Shown: positions 14,858 through 18,127 of the stretch, in pieces
Numbering within the stretch: the first letter of the stretch is position 1
Layout: each line of letters opens with the position of its first letter
DNA from: Acidobacteriota bacterium
GTDB lineage: Bacteria > Acidobacteriota > UBA6911 > RPQK01 > JADFOI01
Reading direction: 5' to 3'
NCBI GenBank assembly: GCA_029942065.1
Contig: JAPYTY010000011.1
Location: forward strand, 1 to 18,127
Length of the DNA: 18,127 nucleotides
Program-made: the position numbers and the translations under genes
The notes under the pieces: model-generated
What the model saw: the letters and a program-made list of their open reading frames with translations, nothing else
Told to the model about the DNA's origin: nothing
Databases searched by the model: none

Positions 14858-14983
14858 TCTTCGACCAGCGCGTTCCACGTTCCAGGTTCCAGGTTGGCAC
14901 GATCATAAAGGCTGATGTAGGGGCGCACTGAGTGCGCCCACAGCAAGGACCGGGATGCCAAGAAGGGCGCAGGCCGTGCGCCC
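14858..14983. repeat. Broken module B, module A and two module D hairpins
   Basis: Inverted relative to the other copies: a truncated module B (14858-14870), then CGCG and the heptads TTCCACG, TTCCAGG, TTCCAGG (14873-14893), then GGCACGATC as at 9595-9606. Two module D hairpins follow: GGGCGCACT-G-AGTGCGCCC (14921-14939) and GGGCGCA-GGCCG-TGCGCCC (14965-14983). The stems are the same and the loops differ. Confidence 0.8.
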
Positions 14984-14991
14984 CTATTAAT

Positions 14992-15112
14992 TGGACTGGA
15001 AAGGGAGACAAAAAAGGAAAAGAATTTTCTTCTCTGTGCCTTTGTGTCTCTGTGGTGAAATCCTCTTCGCTTCGCTCAGATAAAGGCGGCTTCTCTGCGG
15101 CTTAGTGGTTCG
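14992..15112 (-). repeat. Module C block at the 3' end of the M23 peptidase gene
   Basis: In gene sense the block begins inside the coding end (15090-15112 matches 4633-4656 at about 20 of 24 positions). It continues to TTTCACCACAGAGACACA (about 15042-15060) and ends in AGAAAATTCTTTTCC followed by a T-run, a terminator-like hairpin. With 14858-14983 it accounts for the gap between csoR and the M23 gene. Confidence 0.75.
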
Positions 15113-15974
15113 AACCCGAAAGAGCTTCTATCAGCGACAGAGGATCCACCCGTGTGCCGTTGAGGCGAACCGTCCAGTGCAGGTGAGCGCCCGTGACTCG
15201 GCCGGTGGCTCCCACCAAACCGATTGGATCTCCAGGCAAAACCATTTGCCCTTCCTCGACAGCGAAACGAGAAAGATGGGCGAAGTAGGAGTAAAGTCCC
15301 TGGCCATGATCCAGGATAACGGTGTTGCCCGAGTAGTAGAGATCGGAGACCAGAACCACTTTTCCTCGATTGGGTGCCGCGGCGGGGGTTCCCTCGTCTG
15401 CGTCAAAGTCGGTACCGGTGTGAGGACTGCGGGGCTGGCCGTTGAGGATGCTGCGCTTCCCGAAGCCGCTGGTGGGGGCTCCCGGGACAGGAGAGAGGAA
15501 GGAATCCTCCCAAAATTTTTCAGAATTCAGGCCGGCAAACACCTGGGATACTCTTTTTGACTCGCGCCGGATGCGCGGCATCATTTCCCCGGGAGGATTG
15601 ACGAACTTTTCATCGACGGTGAGCCGTCTGGTGGGAAACTCCTTGTGCTCGACCTGGAGTTCATAGCTCTGCTGGACTGAAGACCCGTCCGAGGTTGTCC
15701 CCTTCAGTTTGACCGGGTAACGACCCGCGGTGGTTGCCAGGTCAATCCCGACCAGGCCCTGCCAGAGCGTGTCCTGATCCGTGGGGTAAAAAAGGAATGT
15801 TTTTTCGAAGGCCTGTCCCTCCATCCGGGTCAGGGGAAGCTGGCTTCGAACGGTCACCAGAACCACTTCTCCAGGTTGAAGCGACCGAGCCCGGTGAGAA
15901 ACCTCAAACGAGCTGGATTCATTTTGAACCCCACCCAGAAAAGAAACCAGCAGAAGGATCGCTAAAGAGTTCAA
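15102..15974 (-). CDS. Exported M23-family (LytM-like) peptidase
   Basis: A 290-residue protein with an N-terminal hydrophobic segment (about 3-16) that should direct export. A beta-rich domain spans roughly 20-110, and a C-terminal LytM/M23 peptidase domain about 160-285. The zinc and catalytic residues are visible: HTGTDFD (His185, Asp189), YFAHLS (His233) and HLHW (His264/His266). Enzymes of this type cut peptide cross-bridges in peptidoglycan. All key residues are present, so it is likely active rather than an EnvC-type activator. The start is TTG at 15974: GGAGG lies six bases upstream and the codon overlaps the stop of the preceding gene (TTGA). The last codons fall inside a module C repeat. 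Confidence 0.88.
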   Translation of the reverse strand: MNSLAILLLVSFLGGVQNESSSFEVSHRARSLQPGEVVLVTVRSQLPLTRMEGQAFEKTFLFYPTDQDTLWQGLVGIDLATTAGRYPVKLKGTTSDGSSVQQSYELQVEHKEFPTRRLTVDEKFVNPPGEMMPRIRRESKRVSQVFAGLNSEKFWEDSFLSPVPGAPTSGFGKRSILNGQPRSPHTGTDFDADEGTPAAAPNRGKVVLVSDLYYSGNTVILDHGQGLYSYFAHLSRFAVEEGQMVLPGDPIGLVGATGRVTGAHLHWTVRLNGTRVDPLSLIEALSGSNH

Positions 15975-16282
15975 GATTTTCCTCCCTTCATTTTTTCCTG
16001 GACGCTCTGGATCTTATCGCTCAGAGTCTGCCCCCGGTCGGTCCGGGTTCCGACCCTGAGGCTTGTTGAGATTCGAGGGGCTCCCATTTCATGCACCCGA
16101 CGGTGACACTGCTTGACCGCTTCCATCACCACATCCCAGTCCCCTTCGATATTGGTCCCATTGGCATGCAGTTCCACCTTCAACCCCGCTTCCTGGAGTA
16201 CCTGTTCACAAGCGGCAATATATTCGGAAAGACTGACACCCACACCTAAAGGAATGATACAAAATTCGACGATCGTATTCAT
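15971..16282 (-). CDS. MTH1187/YkoF-type thiamine-binding family protein (UPF0045)
   Basis: A 103-residue protein matching the MTH1187 (DUF77, thiamine-binding) family: IVEFCIIPLGVGVSLSEYIA at the start, LHANGTNIEGDWDVVMEAV (38-56), and PRISTSLRVGTRTD (69-82) with the conserved arginine. Family members form small ferredoxin-like oligomers, and some bind thiamine or its pyrimidine part. The cellular role is poorly defined. AGAGGT lies about nine bases before the ATG. It overlaps the M23 gene by four bases and follows the lipoprotein gene by 32 bp, so it is probably translated from one message with them. A link between thiamine binding and cell-wall work is not evident. Confidence 0.88.
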   Translation of the reverse strand: MNTIVEFCIIPLGVGVSLSEYIAACEQVLQEAGLKVELHANGTNIEGDWDVVMEAVKQCHRRVHEMGAPRISTSLRVGTRTDRGQTLSDKIQSVQEKMKGGKS

Positions 16283-16314
16283 CGCTGGGACCTCTTGAAG
16301 CTGTCCCCGAAAGG

Positions 16315-16944
16315 CTAGCCAGGCGGCTGGAGACTGTCCAGCAGGGAGTCAAAATCCTGTTGGGATTGATTCACCGTATTTTCAGGGCCGGTAAGCTTGA
16401 AGAACCAGGGTCCGCCCATTCCCTCCACCACGGCAGCCAGCATTCGGTAACCAGGCCGGGCTGCTGTCTGGGCCATCATCGGCCCTCCTGATTCATTGTA
16501 GGTTCCCCTCACATCCACAATGGTTATTTCCACTCCGTTGCCGCCCCTCTCGGAGATGCGGGCCTGATCCGATACCGGGCCTCCCCCGGCAGTTGAAAAC
16601 TGGCTCACCCATCGGTCCACGTTGGCCTGAACCGATCCACCGCCTCCGCCAAAATGAAAAACCACCATTTCCGAATCCGCGTTGTCTCCCTCCACACCAG
16701 GAATCCGGTACTGGGCCACCCGCATCGATGATGAGGGGGCCTCCTGGATCCAGCCGTCAGGAGCCTGGAACTCGATACCGGCTGCCGCTGCAGACGGGGA
16801 GGCCGTGGATGACCCGGCCGAGGAGGGAGTCGGTGGGGGGGATGGGGAGGTTTGAAGCGGCTCCAGATCGGAACATCCGGCTGCCAGCAAGAGCGTGAAT
16901 CCGATCCCCAATAGTTTTATCTTCCAGCTACCGTCCATCATCAA
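16315..16944 (-). CDS. Lipoprotein of unknown function
   Basis: A 209-residue protein with a type II signal peptide: hydrophobic LLGIGFTLLLAAGC with the lipidated Cys24. A Ser/Pro-rich linker (about 30-53) follows, then one globular domain. That domain has the repeated theme EFQAPDGWIQEAPSSSMRVAQ, a Gly-rich FHFGGGGGSVQANVDRWVSQF (about 97-116), and a C-terminal FFKLTGPENTVN. I have a sense that this domain is widespread as an uncharacterised protein in environmental bacteria, but I cannot name it with certainty. It is expected to be anchored to a membrane facing the periplasm. Three consecutive ATG codons begin the frame; GGGAG lies about eight bases before the first. Confidence 0.82.
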   Translation of the reverse strand: MMMDGSWKIKLLGIGFTLLLAAGCSDLEPLQTSPSPPPTPSSAGSSTASPSAAAAGIEFQAPDGWIQEAPSSSMRVAQYRIPGVEGDNADSEMVVFHFGGGGGSVQANVDRWVSQFSTAGGGPVSDQARISERGGNGVEITIVDVRGTYNESGGPMMAQTAARPGYRMLAAVVEGMGGPWFFKLTGPENTVNQSQQDFDSLLDSLQPPG

Positions 16945-16981
16945 CTCTCTCCCTTGATTATGATTCGATTCCAGTTGGGAC

Positions 16982-17368
16982 CTACTCCTCTACCAAAGGC
17001 ATCCGACCCTGAAAACCCTCGTCCACTTCGTGCCAGAAGAGGATATCCTCTTCTCCAAACTTCCAGCAAAGATAGACTTCACGGCCATCCTTCAGGTGGG
17101 AAAAATCAATCAGCCCATCCTCCAGGCTCTTGACGATACAGCCGGTCTCCTGGATCTGACCCAAGTGGTTGCGCATCAGGGCCAAACCTTCCAGATAGAC
17201 CGCTCCCTCCGGGCCTCCCGAATCATTGGCAGAAGCTTCAGCGAACTTTTCAACCACTTCCCGCTGCTGCTCCAGCCTCTCGGTGGTCTCGATCACCTGG
17301 CCCACCAATTTTTTCAGGGTCGGTAGAAGTTCCCGGACCTCCGCAACCGTAAAAAACCGCTTTTCCAT
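16982..17368 (-). CDS. DUF2203 family protein
   Basis: A 128-residue cytoplasmic protein matching DUF2203: FFTVAEVRELLPTLKKLV at the start, a helical, probably coiled-coil middle (about 20-75), then the conserved GCIVKSLEDGLIDF (76-89), EVYLCWKFGEED (97-108) and FWHEVDEGFQGRMPL (111-125). The family has no established function; the conserved Cys, Trp, His and Glu residues could form a metal or ligand site. It is first in the minus-strand run, 37 bp upstream of the lipoprotein gene. The Shine-Dalgarno is weak and very close (AGAAGG). A TATAAT at 17383-17378 would put the transcript start within a few bases of the ATG. Confidence 0.85.
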   Translation of the reverse strand: MEKRFFTVAEVRELLPTLKKLVGQVIETTERLEQQREVVEKFAEASANDSGGPEGAVYLEGLALMRNHLGQIQETGCIVKSLEDGLIDFSHLKDGREVYLCWKFGEEDILFWHEVDEGFQGRMPLVEE

Positions 17369-17458
17369 GGCCTTCTGATTATATCAGCGGGGATCGGGCC
17401 GAGTGGAATGGGATTATACTTTGACGCCGGAATGGAGGAGAATAGGCATCGGTTCCCT

Positions 17459-18097
17459 ATGAAATGCATCCTGTGTAATCAGAGAAAAGGCAAACGATTC
17501 TGTCCCGCCAAGAACACCTCCATCTGTGCCCAGTGCTGCGGGGAGAAGCGCGTGACCGAGATCCAATGTCCCTCGGACTGCGCCTACCTCTCTTCGGGAC
17601 AGGCCTATCAATCCGTCAAGAAGTATTCGGCCCAGCTCCGGCAGGAGGAAGATCTGGTCAAACGCCGAAAACTTTACGAAACGAGTCAGGCTTTCGGTCC
17701 GGTGTTCGGAAAATTCGAACAAAGTATCATCACTTATTCCGCCAGCTTGCAGACACTCACGGATGAGCACATTTTAGAGGCCGTCACCCTCCTCAAGGAG
17801 ACCTACCGGACGGAACAAAAGGGAGTCATTTATGAGCACACGTCCAGCAATCCTCTGGTCCAGTCCCTGGCTCGCGACCTGAAAGAGGCTCTGGAAGCGA
17901 TGCGGGCCGATCAGGGTGACGAGTTGCCAGCTTTGAGAACCACCGATGTGCTGGACTGCCTGGCAGTCGTCGAGACCGACGTCAGTTACCATATGGGCTC
18001 ATCATCGGAATCAAAGAGCTACCTCAGCTTCATTCGAAGAAACCATCCAGAGGTCTCATCGAAGGCTTCTTCCAAAGGCACCCTCATCCAACCCTGA
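17459..18097 (+). CDS. Cys-rich, probably zinc-binding protein of unknown function
   Basis: I do not recognise a named family. From the ATG at 17459 the protein has 212 residues. The first 41 hold eight cysteines (3, 6, 15, 23, 26, 27, 37, 41) in the pattern MKCILC, RFCP, ICAQCC, IQCPSDC, which looks like a double zinc-binding module. The rest is mainly helical, with two conspicuously charged stretches (LRQEEDLVKRRKLYE and HILEAVTLLKETYRTEQKG), and no signal peptide. The frame is open upstream to ATGs at 17432 and 17408. I prefer 17459 because the Cys module begins right there, though its ribosome binding site is poor (GGAGGAG is 18 bases away). It diverges from the DUF2203 gene. Confidence 0.7.
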   Translation: MKCILCNQRKGKRFCPAKNTSICAQCCGEKRVTEIQCPSDCAYLSSGQAYQSVKKYSAQLRQEEDLVKRRKLYETSQAFGPVFGKFEQSIITYSASLQTLTDEHILEAVTLLKETYRTEQKGVIYEHTSSNPLVQSLARDLKEALEAMRADQGDELPALRTTDVLDCLAVVETDVSYHMGSSSESKSYLSFIRRNHPEVSSKASSKGTLIQP

Positions 18098-18127
18098 GGT
18101 CCCGATAGTCGCGTCGAACAACGGGAG

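Noticed and set aside
17378..17420. Paired promoters (TATAAT on minus, TATACT on plus) between DUF2203 and the Cys-rich gene
   Set aside because: Neither -10-like hexamer has a recognisable -35 at the right distance, so they are mentioned only in gene entries and not called as promoters.

Overview
The window looks like a chromosomal segment of a free-living, Gram-negative-type bacterium with moderately high GC. Several genes carry Sec signal peptides or a lipobox, and the gene set (glyoxylate shunt, proline synthesis, copper efflux, a DUF2203 protein, an exported amidohydrolase) is housekeeping plus environmental metabolism. The gene families and the style of the intergenic repeats remind me of Acidobacteriota or related environmental lineages. 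That is an impression, not a demonstrated assignment. I see no phage, integrase, transposase, CRISPR, tRNA or rRNA.

Layout. (1) 1-4319: the glyoxylate shunt. A divergent RamB/ScfR-type regulator runs off the left edge and faces an aceB-aceA operon with a good sigma70-type promoter and several copies of an AGAGAAT motif. (2) 4657-6842, minus strand: a HAD-phosphatase-like protein fused to an archaeal-type CTP-dependent riboflavin kinase domain, then an exported alpha/beta hydrolase. (3) 7057-9509, plus strand: proB-proA, the first two steps of proline synthesis. (4) 9681-11690, minus: an exported amidohydrolase of the YtcJ (Amidohydro_3) type with altered metal-site motifs. (5) 11999-14837, minus: a complete csoR-copZ-copA copper operon with promoter and CsoR operator. 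(6) 15102-17368, minus: a compact four-gene run coding for a DUF2203 protein, a lipoprotein, an MTH1187/YkoF-type thiamine-binding protein and an M23 peptidase. (7) 17459-18097, plus: a small Cys-rich, probably zinc-binding protein of unknown function.

Between the genes lies a second layer. Nearly every longer gap is filled with short repeat modules shared between gaps and combined in different orders: heptad repeats ending in CGCG (module A), a GAA-loop hairpin (B), CACAGAGACACAGAG-type tracts (C), GGGCGCA...TGCGCCC hairpins with variable loops (D), long CCAGGGCG hairpins (E), a GGCCGCTC hairpin (F) and AAATCCCAAATTCC repeats (G). Module C sits directly downstream of the stop codon of four unrelated genes, always in the same orientation relative to the gene, and overlaps the last codons of one of them. 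This modular 3'-end repeat system and the HAD-RibK fusion are the two least explained things in the window.
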